From Streptomyces maremycinicus (GTDB lineage Bacteria; Actinomycetota; Actinomycetes; Streptomycetales; Streptomycetaceae), in NCBI RefSeq assembly GCF_001184025.1, contig NZ_BBYG01000018.1:62001-126000 (forward strand): DNA of 64,000 nt, read 5' to 3'. This document shows positions 25,556-34,290 of the stretch, piece after piece; the first letter of the stretch is position 1; every line of letters begins with the position of its first letter. The notes beneath the pieces were generated by a model, which saw only the letters and a list, made by a program, of their open reading frames with translations, was not told where the DNA came from and did no database searches. A program made the position numbers and the translations under genes.

Positions 25556-26902
25556 CTAGCCCAGTGCCTTGCCGGGCAGCTCGACCTTCGCGCCCAGCTC
25601 GACGAGCTTCTCCATGAAGTTCTCGTAGCCGCGGTTGATGAGGTCGATGCCGTGGACCCGGGAGGTGCCCTGGGCCGCGAGGGCGGCGATCAGGTACGAG
25701 AAGCCGCCGCGGAGGTCGGGGATGACCAGATCGGCGCCCTGGAGCTTCGTGGGGCCCGACACGACCGCGGAGTGCAGGAAGTTGCGCTGCCCGAAGCGGC
25801 AGTCGGAGCCGCCGAGGCACTCGCGGTACAGCTGGATGTGGGCGCCCATCTGGTTGAGCGCGGAGGTGAAGCCCAGCCGGGACTCGTAGACCGTCTCGTG
25901 GATGATCGACAGGCCCGTGGCCTGCGTCAGGGCGACGACCAGCGGCTGCTGCCAGTCCGTCTGGAAACCGGGGTGGACGTCCGTCTCCAGCGCGATGGAC
26001 TTCAGCTGGCCGCCGGGGTGCCAGAAGCGGATGCCCTCGTCGTCGATCTCGAAGGCGCCGCCCACCTTGCGGTAGGTGTTCAGGAACGTCATCATCGAGC
26101 GCTGCTGGGCGCCGCGGACATAGATGTTGCCCTCGGTCGCCAGCGCCGCGGACGCCCAGGAGGCGGCCTCCAGACGGTCCGACAGGGCGGCGTGGTTGTA
26201 GCCGCCGAGCTTGTCGACACCGGTGATGCGGATGGTGCGGTCGGTGTCCATCGCGATGATGGCGCCCATCTTCTGGAGCACGCAGATGAGATCCTCGATC
26301 TCCGGCTCCACGGCCGCGTTCGAGAGCTCGGTGACGCCCTCGGCCAGGACGGCGGTCAGCAGCACCTGCTCGGTCGCGCCGACGGACGGGTACGGCAGCC
26401 GGATCTTCGTGCCGCGCAGCCGCTGCGGGGCCTCCAGGTACTGGCCGTCCTCCCGCTTCTCGATCTTCGCGCCGAACTGCCGCAGCACGTCGAAGTGGAA
26501 GTCGATGGGCCGGCCGCCGATGTCGCAGCCGCCCAGGCCCGGGATGAACGCGTGGCCGAGGCGGTGCAGGAGCGGGCCGCAGAACAGGATCGGAATCCGG
26601 CTCGAACCCGCGTGGGCGTCGATGTCGGCGACGTTGGCGCTCTCCACGTAGGTCGGGTCGAGCACCAGCTCGCCCGGCTCCTCGCCCGGCCGGACCGTCA
26701 CACCGTGCAGTTGGAGCAGGCCGCGTACGACCCGCACGTCACGGATGTCCGGAACGTTGCGCAGCCGACTCGGCTCACTGCCCAGCAGGGCGGCGACCAT
26801 GGCCTTGGGTACGAGGTTCTTCGCACCGCGGACACGGATCTCGCCCTCGAGCGGGGTGCCGCCGTGGACAAGCAGTACGTCGTCAGAGCCGTTGACGGTC
26901 AT
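25556..26902 (-). CDS. murA: UDP-N-acetylglucosamine 1-carboxyvinyltransferase
   Basis: MurA performs the first committed step of peptidoglycan synthesis, adding enolpyruvate to UDP-GlcNAc in the cytoplasm. The 448-aa protein (start ATG 26902, MTVNGSDDVLLVHGG) has the GAKN motif near the N-terminus and the active-site loop GLGGCDIGGRPIDFH with catalytic Cys126, the residue attacked by fosfomycin. The Cys is retained, so fosfomycin sensitivity is expected at target level. The upstream extension of the reading frame has no start support. The gene is divergent from the YqgE gene across about 280 bp. Confidence 0.96.
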   Translation of the reverse strand: MTVNGSDDVLLVHGGTPLEGEIRVRGAKNLVPKAMVAALLGSEPSRLRNVPDIRDVRVVRGLLQLHGVTVRPGEEPGELVLDPTYVESANVADIDAHAGSSRIPILFCGPLLHRLGHAFIPGLGGCDIGGRPIDFHFDVLRQFGAKIEKREDGQYLEAPQRLRGTKIRLPYPSVGATEQVLLTAVLAEGVTELSNAAVEPEIEDLICVLQKMGAIIAMDTDRTIRITGVDKLGGYNHAALSDRLEAASWASAALATEGNIYVRGAQQRSMMTFLNTYRKVGGAFEIDDEGIRFWHPGGQLKSIALETDVHPGFQTDWQQPLVVALTQATGLSIIHETVYESRLGFTSALNQMGAHIQLYRECLGGSDCRFGQRNFLHSAVVSGPTKLQGADLVIPDLRGGFSYLIAALAAQGTSRVHGIDLINRGYENFMEKLVELGAKVELPGKALG

Positions 26903-27181
26903 GTATCTCGCGTTCCATGGATGGTGGGTTGGGGCAAGGGCCGTTGGTGTCGGGGGCAGGGCCAGATGAGACAGAGTAATCGCCGTCGGCCCCTGTCCCG
27001 TAAGCCCAGGGACCACCCAGGTACGTCATAGCTGTGTCACAACACGAACCGTTTCCCGCCGGGCACGTGGGGTCACCGTCGGACGCCCCCGCGGGCCCGT
27101 GCGCCCGGACCGCACCCGTGCGCGTCCCCTGTGCCCGGATTGCCTCCCCACTTCCCGCGAAGATGCGGGATCATGTCTGGC

Positions 27182-27754
27182 ATGACCGAGGTGTCCTCGC
27201 TCACGGGGCGGCTGCTCGTGGCAACGCCCGCCCTGGCGGACCCGAACTTCGACCGTGCGGTGGTGCTCCTTCTCGACCACGACGAGGAGGGCTCCCTCGG
27301 TGTCGTCCTCAACCGGCCCACACCGGTGGGCGTGAGCGACATCCTGGAGGGCTGGGCGGATCTCACCGGTGAACCCGGCGTCGTCTTCCAGGGCGGCCCG
27401 GTGTCGCTGGACTCGGCTCTCGGGATCGCCGTCATCCCGGGCGGCACGGCCGTCGACGGCACCCCGATCGGCTGGCGCCGGGTGCACGGCGCGATCGGCC
27501 TCGTCGACCTGGAGGCCCCGCCGGAACTGCTGGCCTCGGCCCTCGGCTCCCTGCGGATCTTCGCCGGATACGCCGGGTGGGGCCCCGGCCAGCTGGAGGA
27601 CGAGCTGGGCGAGGGCGCCTGGTACGTCGTGGAGTCCGAACCCGGCGACGTCTCCTCGCCGTCCCCCGAGAGACTCTGGCGCGAGGTGCTGCGCCGCCAG
27701 CGCAGCGAACTCGCGATGGTGGCGACGTATCCGGACGACGCCTCGCTCAACTGA
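27182..27754 (+). CDS. YqgE/AlgH family protein (DUF179)
   Basis: The 190-aa protein matches the family over its full length: LTGRLLVATPALADPNFDRAVVLLLDHDEEGSLGVVLNRPT and then FQGGPVSLDSALGIAV, FAGYAGWGPGQLEDEL. The biochemical role of the family is unclear. ATG 27182 is the likely start and ATG 27173 an alternative; neither has a strong ribosome binding site. It precedes a DUF3039 gene by 42 bp in the same direction. Confidence 0.9.
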   Translation: MTEVSSLTGRLLVATPALADPNFDRAVVLLLDHDEEGSLGVVLNRPTPVGVSDILEGWADLTGEPGVVFQGGPVSLDSALGIAVIPGGTAVDGTPIGWRRVHGAIGLVDLEAPPELLASALGSLRIFAGYAGWGPGQLEDELGEGAWYVVESEPGDVSSPSPERLWREVLRRQRSELAMVATYPDDASLN

Positions 27755-27796
27755 CGGGTGTGAGCTTCGGGACCGGGCTTCAGTACCCTTGGCGCT

Positions 27797-28099
27797 ATGA
27801 GCACTCTTGAGCCTGAGACCCAGCCCCAGCGAGGCACTGGGACGGGGACCCTCGTAGAGCCGACGCCGCAGGTGTCGCACGGCGACGGGGACCACGAGCG
27901 CTACGCCCACTACGTCCAGAAGGACAAGATCATGGCGAGCGCCCTCGACGGGACGCCCGTCGTGGCGCTGTGCGGCAAGGTCTGGGTGCCGGGCCGCGAC
28001 CCGAAGAAGTACCCCGTCTGCCCCATGTGCAAGGAGATCTTCGAGTCCATGGCCGGCGGCGGGGACGACAAGGGCAAGGGCGGCGGCGACAAGAAGTAG
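27797..28099 (+). CDS. DUF3039 small protein with a Cys-rich zinc-ribbon-like centre
   Basis: The 100-aa protein has the conserved actinobacterial core ERYAHYVQKDKIMASALDGTPVVALCGKVWVPGRDP and CPMCKEIFE, so three cysteines could bind a metal. A Gly/Lys/Asp-rich tail ends it. The function is unknown. A strong hairpin follows 18 bp after the stop. Confidence 0.87.
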   Translation: MSTLEPETQPQRGTGTGTLVEPTPQVSHGDGDHERYAHYVQKDKIMASALDGTPVVALCGKVWVPGRDPKKYPVCPMCKEIFESMAGGGDDKGKGGGDKK

Positions 28100-28116
28100 C
28101 CGCAGGAACTTTCCGG

Positions 28117-28152
28117 GGCCCCCGGGGCGCGATGTGACGCGCCCCGGGGGCC
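28117..28152 (+). terminator. Terminator after the DUF3039 gene
   Basis: A perfect 15-bp stem, GGCCCCCGGGGCGCG with CGCGCCCCGGGGGCC, has the loop ATGTGA. It separates this gene from the sugar-import operon. Confidence 0.88.
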
Positions 28153-28167
28153 TTCGGCGTCCCGGTG

Positions 28168-28183
28168 TCATGTCTTGACATGA
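28168..28183. promoter_or_regulatory. Inverted repeat upstream of the GlcNAc-type ABC operon
   Basis: TCATGTC and GACATGA form a perfect 7-bp inverted repeat with a TT spacer, and the right arm overlaps a TTGACA hexamer. It looks like an operator or an upstream promoter element; no regulator can be assigned. Confidence 0.45.
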
Positions 28184-28227
28184 GCTGTCGTCTTTGTCGT
28201 TGCACGGGGTGCGTCAGGTGGTCACAG

Positions 28228-28243
28228 AGTGGTGGAGACCTCT
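28228..28243. promoter_or_regulatory. Candidate DasR-responsive element (dre)
   Basis: AGTGGTGGAGACCTCT matches the consensus AGTGGTCTAGACCACT at 13 of 16 positions. DasR is the GntR-family repressor of chitin and GlcNAc genes in Streptomyces. The site touches the proposed -35 box of an operon for a sugar importer plus an N-acetylhexosaminidase, which fits that regulon. Confidence 0.65.
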
Positions 28244-28272
28244 TGTCGGCATGTTCATGTTGTCCCTAGCCT
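28243..28272 (+). promoter_or_regulatory. Candidate promoter of the GlcNAc-type ABC operon
   Basis: TTGTCG at 28243-28248 and TAGCCT at 28267-28272 are 18 bp apart, a good vegetative-type Streptomyces promoter. It would leave a leader of about 55 bases before the binding-protein start. Confidence 0.5.
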
Positions 28273-28301
28273 CCGAAGTGTTGTGCAGAGCGAAACAGTT
28301 A

Positions 28302-28316
28302 TTGCATATGTTGCAA
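28302..28316. promoter_or_regulatory. Inverted repeat in the leader of the GlcNAc-type ABC operon
   Basis: TTGCA and TGCAA flank five bases (TTGCATATGTTGCAA), 18 bp before the start codon. An AT-rich symmetric element is unusual in this G+C-rich genome and may be a second operator. Confidence 0.4.
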
Positions 28317-28333
28317 CGCTCGGAGGATCGCGT

Positions 28334-29629
28334 ATGAAGCTCCCCATCCGGCTGGCCGCGCTCGCGGCCGCCGCGCTGGTCGTCACCGCCTGCGCCCCCC
28401 AGACGTCCGACAACTCCTCTTCCGGCACCGACGACAAGACGGGCACCCTGCGCGTCTGGCTCTTCCAGGAGGTCGGCAACAAGCCCAAGGAGCGGGTCGT
28501 CGACGCGGCCGTCGCCGCCTTCGAGAAGGCCCACGACGGCGTGAGGGTCGACGTCGAGTACATCCCGGTCGAGACCCGCGCCCAGCGCGTGAAGGCCGCC
28601 TTCAACGACCCCGCGTCCGCTCCCGACGTCATCGAGTACGGCAACACCGACACGGCCGGCTACGTCCACGACGGCGGACTCCTCGACGTCACCCGGGACT
28701 TCGCCGACTGGAGCGAGGCCGAGGCGACCGACCCCACCGCCCGGCAGTCCGTCACCGTCGACGGCAAGGTCTACGGCGCGCCCTTCTACGTCGGCGTCCG
28801 CGCCCTGTACTACCGCACGGACGTCTTCGAGGAACTCGGGCTGAAGGTCCCGGGGACCATGGCCGAGCTGGCGGCCACCGCCCGCAGGATCCGCGCCGCG
28901 AAACCCGACCTGTACGGGCTGGTGGTCGGTGGCGCCTACACCTACGGCGCGATGCCCTTCGTGTGGGCCAACGGCGGCGAGCTCGCCACCGGCAAGGGCG
29001 GCTCGTACGCCTCCGGCATCGACAGCGCGGCCGCCCGCAAGGGCATCACCGCGTACACGTCCCTCTTCTCCGACGACAACTGTCCCGCCGCCAAGTGCGC
29101 GGGCATGGGCGGCAACGACACCGTCACCGCGTTCGCCGCGGGCAAGGCGGGCATGGCCATCGGCGGCGACTTCAGCCACGCGGCCGTGGAGGCCGGCAAG
29201 GTGAAGGGCGCGTACGCCGTCGTACCGCTGCCGGGAGTGACGGCCGGCTCGATCGCCCCGGCGTTCGCGGGCGGCAACAACATCGGTGTGCTGAAGAGCA
29301 CCTCGCACCGCACGCTCGCCGTCCGGCTGATGGAGGCCCTCGCCTCGAAGAAGACCCAGGCCTCGCTGTTCGACGCCATGGGCTTCCTGCCCACCTTCAC
29401 GGACGTCCGGGACCAGGCCGCCGCCGAGGAGCCCTTCGTGAAGCCCTTCGTTCGGACCCTGGCCGCCGGGACCAGGTTCGTGCCCGCGTCGCCCGCGTGG
29501 TCGCGGATCGACTCGTCCCTCGTCCTGCCGACGATGTTCCAGGAGGTCGTCAGCGGCAAGAAGGACGTGGCCGCGGCCTCGGCTGAGGCGGCGCGGAAGA
29601 TGGACGCCGCGTTCGGCTCCGCCGGGTGA
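28334..29629 (+). CDS. Sugar ABC transporter substrate-binding lipoprotein, probably for N-acetyl-sugars
   Basis: The 431-aa protein has a signal peptide and lipobox (VTAC, Cys20), then a family-1 solute-binding fold (LRVWLFQEVGNKPKERVVDAAVAAFEKAH, VEYIPVETRAQRVKAAFNDP, APDVIEYGNTDTAGYVHDGGLLDVT). GGAGG lies seven bases before the ATG. It heads an operon with two permeases and a GH20 hexosaminidase, so GlcNAc or chitobiose-type ligands are inferred. Upstream sites suggest DasR control. Confidence 0.9.
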   Translation: MKLPIRLAALAAAALVVTACAPQTSDNSSSGTDDKTGTLRVWLFQEVGNKPKERVVDAAVAAFEKAHDGVRVDVEYIPVETRAQRVKAAFNDPASAPDVIEYGNTDTAGYVHDGGLLDVTRDFADWSEAEATDPTARQSVTVDGKVYGAPFYVGVRALYYRTDVFEELGLKVPGTMAELAATARRIRAAKPDLYGLVVGGAYTYGAMPFVWANGGELATGKGGSYASGIDSAAARKGITAYTSLFSDDNCPAAKCAGMGGNDTVTAFAAGKAGMAIGGDFSHAAVEAGKVKGAYAVVPLPGVTAGSIAPAFAGGNNIGVLKSTSHRTLAVRLMEALASKKTQASLFDAMGFLPTFTDVRDQAAAEEPFVKPFVRTLAAGTRFVPASPAWSRIDSSLVLPTMFQEVVSGKKDVAAASAEAARKMDAAFGSAG

Positions 29630-30609
29630 CGCCGGTGACGCCCCACGGCTCGGGCACGCAGGTGCGCGGGCGACCGCGGGTCGCACCACCCGGCCGGGCG
29701 CGCAGTTGCCCGCGCCCCCGGGCCGGTCGTGGCGGGCGGCGTCCCGCGACCCCCTGGCTGTACCTCGCGCCCGCTCTCGTCGTCCTGGCCGCCCTGCTCG
29801 CCTACCCCGTCTACCAGCTCGGCCTGATATCGCTCTTCCGCTACACCCAGGCCCAGGTCAGCGGCGGTGAACCCACCGCCTTCCGGGGCTTCGGCAACTA
29901 CGCGGACGTCTTCTCCGACGACCTGTTCCGGCAGGTGCTCGCGTCGACCGTCGTCTTCGCCGCGGCCTGTGTCGTGTCCACCCTCGCCGTCGGCTGCGCG
30001 CTCGCCGTGCTCCTGACCCGCGTGCGGGCCCTGCCGCGGCTGGCGCTGATGCTGGCCGCGACGGGCGCCTGGGCGACCCCCGCGGTCACCGGCTCCACGG
30101 TCTGGCTGTTCCTGTTCGACCCCGACTTCGGTCCGGTGAACCGGCTGCTGGGCCTCGGCGACCACTCGTGGACGTACGGCCGCCTCAGCGCCTTCCTCCT
30201 CGTCCTGCTCGAAGTGGTCTGGTGCTCCTTCCCGTTCGTGATGGTGACCGTCTACGCGGGGATCCGCTCCGTGCCCTCCGAGGTCCTGGAGGCGGCGGCC
30301 CTGGACGGCGCCTCGCAGTGGCGGATCTGGCGGTCCGTGCTGGCCCCGATGCTGCGGCCGATCCTCGTGGTCGTGACCATCCAGTCGGTCATCTGGGACT
30401 TCAAGGTCTTCACCCAGATCTATGTGATGACGAACGGGGGCGGCATCGCCGGGCAGAACCTCGTCCTGAACGTCTACGCCTACCAACAGGCCTTCGCGTC
30501 CTCCCAGTACGGGCTGGGCGCGGCGATCGGCGTCGTGATGCTGCTGATCCTGCTCGCCGTGACGCTGGTGTACCTGAGGCTGCTGCGCCGGCAGGGGGAG
30601 GAGCTGTGA
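29626..30609 (+). CDS. Carbohydrate ABC transporter permease (MalF-type)
   Basis: The 327-aa protein has a basic N-terminus of about 40 residues, six membrane segments and the EAA loop EAAALDGASQWRIWRSVLAP. Its GTG overlaps the binding-protein stop (GTGA) and its stop overlaps the next GTG, so the transporter is translated as a unit. No ATPase gene is present, suggesting use of the shared MsiK-type ATPase. Confidence 0.9.
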   Translation: MTPVTPHGSGTQVRGRPRVAPPGRARSCPRPRAGRGGRRPATPWLYLAPALVVLAALLAYPVYQLGLISLFRYTQAQVSGGEPTAFRGFGNYADVFSDDLFRQVLASTVVFAAACVVSTLAVGCALAVLLTRVRALPRLALMLAATGAWATPAVTGSTVWLFLFDPDFGPVNRLLGLGDHSWTYGRLSAFLLVLLEVVWCSFPFVMVTVYAGIRSVPSEVLEAAALDGASQWRIWRSVLAPMLRPILVVVTIQSVIWDFKVFTQIYVMTNGGGIAGQNLVLNVYAYQQAFASSQYGLGAAIGVVMLLILLAVTLVYLRLLRRQGEEL

Positions 30610-31466
30610 AAGGAGCAGGCGTGCGTTCCGTGCGGGGCCTGGTGGCCCGCCCGTGGCGGTTCGCCGCCGAGGCCTGCGCGCTGCTGGTCGCGGTGGTCGT
30701 CGCCTTCCCGCTCTACTGGATGGTGCTGGGCGCCTTCAAACCGGCCGGGGAGGTCCGCTCGAGCGAGCCGCGGCCGTGGACGCTCGCGCCCTCCCTGGAT
30801 TCCTTCCGGCGCGTCCTCGGGCAGCAGGAATTCGGCCGCTACTTCCTCAACAGCCTTGTCGTCGCGGGTGCGGTGGTGATCGCGTCCGGAGCGATCGCCT
30901 TTCTCGCCGCGACCGCGGTGACCCGATTCCGGTTCCGCTTCCGCACCACCCTGCTGATCATGTTCCTGGTGGCCCAGATGGTGCCCGTGGAAGCGCTCAC
31001 GATCCCGTTGTTCTTCCTCATGCGGGACCTCGGTCAGCTGAACACCCTGGGGTCGCTGATCCTGCCTCACATCGCCTTCTCGCTGCCCTTCGCGATCTGG
31101 ATGCTGAGAGGATTCGTGAAAGCGGTTCCGGAAGCGCTGGAGGAGGCCGCGTATCTCGACGGGGCGAGCCGTACGCGCTTTCTGTGGCAGATCCTTTTCC
31201 CGCTCGTCCTGCCGGGTCTGGTGGCCACGAGCGTGTTCTCCTTCATCTCCGCCTGGAACGACTTCCTGTTCGCCAAGTCGTTCATCATCAGCGACACCGC
31301 GCAGTCGACCCTGCCGATGGCCCTGCTGGTCTTCTACGACCCGGACGACCCCGACTGGGGCGGCGTGATGGCGGGTTCCACGGTGATGACGATTCCGGTT
31401 CTGGTGTTCTTCGTACTCGTACAGCGACGGCTGGTCTCCGGACCGGACGGAGCGGTAAAGGACTGA
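30606..31466 (+). CDS. Carbohydrate ABC transporter permease (MalG-type)
   Basis: The 286-aa partner permease has six membrane segments and the EAA loop EAAYLDGASRTRFLWQILFP. GGGGGAGGAG precedes GTG 30606; GTG 30621 with AGGAG is an alternative. It is followed 1 bp later by the hexosaminidase gene. Confidence 0.9.
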   Translation: MKGAGVRSVRGLVARPWRFAAEACALLVAVVVAFPLYWMVLGAFKPAGEVRSSEPRPWTLAPSLDSFRRVLGQQEFGRYFLNSLVVAGAVVIASGAIAFLAATAVTRFRFRFRTTLLIMFLVAQMVPVEALTIPLFFLMRDLGQLNTLGSLILPHIAFSLPFAIWMLRGFVKAVPEALEEAAYLDGASRTRFLWQILFPLVLPGLVATSVFSFISAWNDFLFAKSFIISDTAQSTLPMALLVFYDPDDPDWGGVMAGSTVMTIPVLVFFVLVQRRLVSGPDGAVKD

Positions 31467-31467
31467 T

Positions 31468-33159
31468 GTGACTTCCGCATTCGACGGCGTCGACGGCGTC
31501 GACGGCGCCGACCTCGTCGACCTCGCCGACCTCGTCCCCGCGCCGCGTGCCGTCGACGGCTCCCGGCACGGTGGTGTCGACCTCGACGAGAACACCACCC
31601 TGTGGGCCGCGCCGGGCACGGAGGGCACCGAACGCTGGCTGCGCGCCACCCTCGGCGCGGCCTTCGGGCTGCCCCTGCGTCCGGGCCCGCGGGACGTCCG
31701 CGACTCCGTACGGCTGTGTCTGGACGACACGATGGAGCCGGAGGCCTACAGGCTGAGCGTCCTCGCCACCAGCGGCATCGAGATCCGCGGCGGAAGCCCG
31801 GCCGGCGTCTTCTGGGGCGCGCAGACCCTGCGTCAGCTGCTCGGCCCGCACGCGTTCCGGCGCGCCCCCGTGCGGCCGGGGACCGGCATCGGCGTCCCGC
31901 ACCGGATCATCGAGGACGCCCCCCGCTTCCGCTGGCGCGGCCTCCTGCTCGACGTCGCCCGGCACTTCATGCCCAAGGACGGCGTCCTGCGCTGCCTGGA
32001 CCTGATGGCGGCGCACAAACTCAACGTCTTCCACTTCCACCTGACGGACGACCAGGGCTGGCGGATCGAGATCGAGCGGTACCCCCGGCTCACCGAGGTC
32101 GGTTCCTGGCGGGCGCGCACGAAATTCGGCCACCGGGCCTCGCCGCTGTGGGAGGAGAAGCCGCACGGCGGCTTCTACACACGCGACGACATCCGCGAGA
32201 TCGTCGCCTACGCCACCGAACGGCATATCACCGTGGTCCCCGAAATCGACGTCCCCGGCCACTCGCAGGCCGCGATCGCCGCGTATCCGGAACTCGGCAA
32301 CACCGATGTCGTCGACGCGTCCGGCGAGGGGGACCCCGGTGTTGCCGTGTGGGACACCTGGGGGATCAGTCCGCACGTGCTCGCCCCCTCCGACAACACC
32401 CTGCGCTTCTACGAAGGGGTCTTCGAGGAAGTCCTGGAGCTGTTCCCCTCGGAGTTCGTTCACGTCGGGGGCGACGAATGCCTCAAGGACCAGTGGCGGC
32501 GGTCGCCGGCCGCGCAGGCCCGCATCACGGAACTCGGACTCGCCGACGAGGACCAGCTCCAGTCCTGGTTCATCAGGCACTTCGACACCTGGCTCTCCGC
32601 GCGCGGGAGGCGCCTCATCGGCTGGGACGAGATCCTGGAGGGCGGCCTCGCGGACGGGGCGGCGGTGTCCTCCTGGCGGGGCTACGCGGGCGGGATCGCC
32701 GCCGCGCGGGCCGGGCACGACGTCGTGATGTGCCCCGAGCAGCAGGTGTACCTGGACCACCGGCAGGACGCCGGCGCGGACGAGCCCGTGCCGATCGGGT
32801 TCGTGCGCACCCTGGAGGACGTCTACCGGTTCGAACCCGTTCCCGCCGAGCTGACACCGCGGGAGGCGGGGCGGGTGCTCGGCACCCAGGCCAACCTGTG
32901 GACCGAGGTGATGGAGGACCAGGCGCGCGTGGACTACCAGGCCTTCCCCCGGCTCGCCGCCTTCGCCGAGGTCGCCTGGAGTGCCCTGCCCGCCCCTCGG
33001 GAGCGGGACTTCGCCGACTTCGAGCGGCGGATGGAGGCCCACTACGAGCGGCTCGACGCACTGGGCGTCGGCTACCGCCCGCCGGCCGGCCCCAGGCCGT
33101 GGCAGCGGCGGCCGGGTGTCCTGGGGCGCCCGGTCGACGGCCCGCCCCCGAACCGGTGA
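31468..33159 (+). CDS. Beta-N-acetylhexosaminidase (glycoside hydrolase family 20)
   Basis: The 563-aa protein has the N-terminal GH20b domain (LWAAPGTEGTERWLRATLGAAFG...) and the GH20 barrel (RFRWRGLLLDVARHFMPKDGVLRCLDLMAAHKLNVFHFHLTDDQGWR). The catalytic Asp336-Glu337 pair is in HVGGDE, used for substrate-assisted hydrolysis of terminal GlcNAc or GalNAc. The N-terminus is Asp/Val-rich (DGVDGVDGADLVDLADLV), with no signal peptide, so it should act in the cytoplasm on the sugar brought in by the adjacent importer. The GTG start is nested just after the permease stop. Confidence 0.93.
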   Translation: MTSAFDGVDGVDGADLVDLADLVPAPRAVDGSRHGGVDLDENTTLWAAPGTEGTERWLRATLGAAFGLPLRPGPRDVRDSVRLCLDDTMEPEAYRLSVLATSGIEIRGGSPAGVFWGAQTLRQLLGPHAFRRAPVRPGTGIGVPHRIIEDAPRFRWRGLLLDVARHFMPKDGVLRCLDLMAAHKLNVFHFHLTDDQGWRIEIERYPRLTEVGSWRARTKFGHRASPLWEEKPHGGFYTRDDIREIVAYATERHITVVPEIDVPGHSQAAIAAYPELGNTDVVDASGEGDPGVAVWDTWGISPHVLAPSDNTLRFYEGVFEEVLELFPSEFVHVGGDECLKDQWRRSPAAQARITELGLADEDQLQSWFIRHFDTWLSARGRRLIGWDEILEGGLADGAAVSSWRGYAGGIAAARAGHDVVMCPEQQVYLDHRQDAGADEPVPIGFVRTLEDVYRFEPVPAELTPREAGRVLGTQANLWTEVMEDQARVDYQAFPRLAAFAEVAWSALPAPRERDFADFERRMEAHYERLDALGVGYRPPAGPRPWQRRPGVLGRPVDGPPPNR

Positions 33160-33396
33160 TACCGCGCGTCCTGGACAACCCCCGGCATGCTCACCGAAGA
33201 GTGGCAATTCACGCGCATCGGTGATGCCGTACGAAAACGGACCATCTCCGCGATGAGGTGGGCGAATGCCTCCTAGCGGACCCCCGCGTTCGGGTGTTGC
33301 GAAGATGTGCCAGAGTTGCCACGTCCGCCCTGTCAGCACGTACCGTACGGCAGCACAGGTGGGACCAGGTGGGGCAGCGGGAAGGGGCAGCCGGTT

Positions 33397-34290
33397 TTGA
33401 CCACGCACGCACCGCAGGCGGGGCAGGCCGTCACGCTGCCCACGACGCTGGACGAGGCCGTGGCGGCGCTGGCCGCCATGCCCGCAGCCGTGCCCGTGGC
33501 GGGCGGCACCGATCTCATGGCCGCCGTCAACTCGGGGCAGCTCAGGCCCACCGGACTGGTCGGCCTCGGCCGCATCAGCGAGATCCGCGGCTGGCAGTAC
33601 CAGGACGGCCACGCGCTGCTCGGCGCCGGACTCACCCACGCGCGGATGGGCCGCCCCGACTTCGCCGCCCTGATCCCGGCGCTCGCCGCGGCCGCGCGGG
33701 CCGCGGGCCCGCCGCAGATCCGCAACGCGGGCACCCTCGGCGGCAACATCGCCTCGGCCGCGCCCACGGGCGACGCGCTGCCCGTGCTGGCCGCGCTGGA
33801 GGCGACCCTGATCATCGCGGGCCCGGGCGGAGCCCGCCGTGAGATGCCGGTGTCGCACCTGCTCGCCGGCATGGAGATGCTGCGCGGCGGCGAACTCATC
33901 GGGTACGTGCGCGTGCCGCTGCTGCACGCCCCGCAGATCTTCCTGAAGGCGACCGGCCGTACCGGCCCGGGCCGCGCGGTGGCCTCCGTCGCGCTGGTCC
34001 TGGACCCCGCCCGACGGGGCGTCCGGTGCGCCGTCGGGGCCATAGCGCCGATGCCGCTGCGGCCGCTGGAGGCCGAGCAGTGGGTCGCCCGGCTCATCGA
34101 CTGGGACAACAACCGCACCATCGTCCCCGAGGCGCTGAGCGCCTTCGGGGAGTACGTCGCCGCCGCCTGCATCCCCGACCCGGTGCCGGGCGTGGACGGC
34201 TCCGTACCGGAACTTCCGCCCGCCGTACTGCACCTGCGGCGCACCGTCGCCGCGCTGGCCCGACGAGCACTGGGGAGGGCGCTGTCGTGA
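33397..34290 (+). CDS. FAD-binding subunit of a xanthine-dehydrogenase-type molybdenum hydroxylase
   Basis: The 297-aa protein has the FAD-binding signatures VAGGTDLMAAVNSG and RNAGTLGGNIASAAPTGDALPVLAAL, and a CODH-type C-terminal flavin domain. The start is inferred as TTG 33397 (LTTHAPQAGQ), preceded by GGGAAGGGG; no ATG or GTG fits. It would pass electrons from the 2Fe-2S subunit to an acceptor. The 237-bp gap upstream holds no gene. It overlaps the next gene by 4 bp. Confidence 0.87.
   Translation: MTTHAPQAGQAVTLPTTLDEAVAALAAMPAAVPVAGGTDLMAAVNSGQLRPTGLVGLGRISEIRGWQYQDGHALLGAGLTHARMGRPDFAALIPALAAAARAAGPPQIRNAGTLGGNIASAAPTGDALPVLAALEATLIIAGPGGARREMPVSHLLAGMEMLRGGELIGYVRVPLLHAPQIFLKATGRTGPGRAVASVALVLDPARRGVRCAVGAIAPMPLRPLEAEQWVARLIDWDNNRTIVPEALSAFGEYVAAACIPDPVPGVDGSVPELPPAVLHLRRTVAALARRALGRALS

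Noticed and set aside
29626-31466. Missing ATPase gene as a sign of a broken transporter
   Set aside because: Streptomyces CUT1 sugar importers normally lack their own ATPase gene and share one encoded elsewhere.
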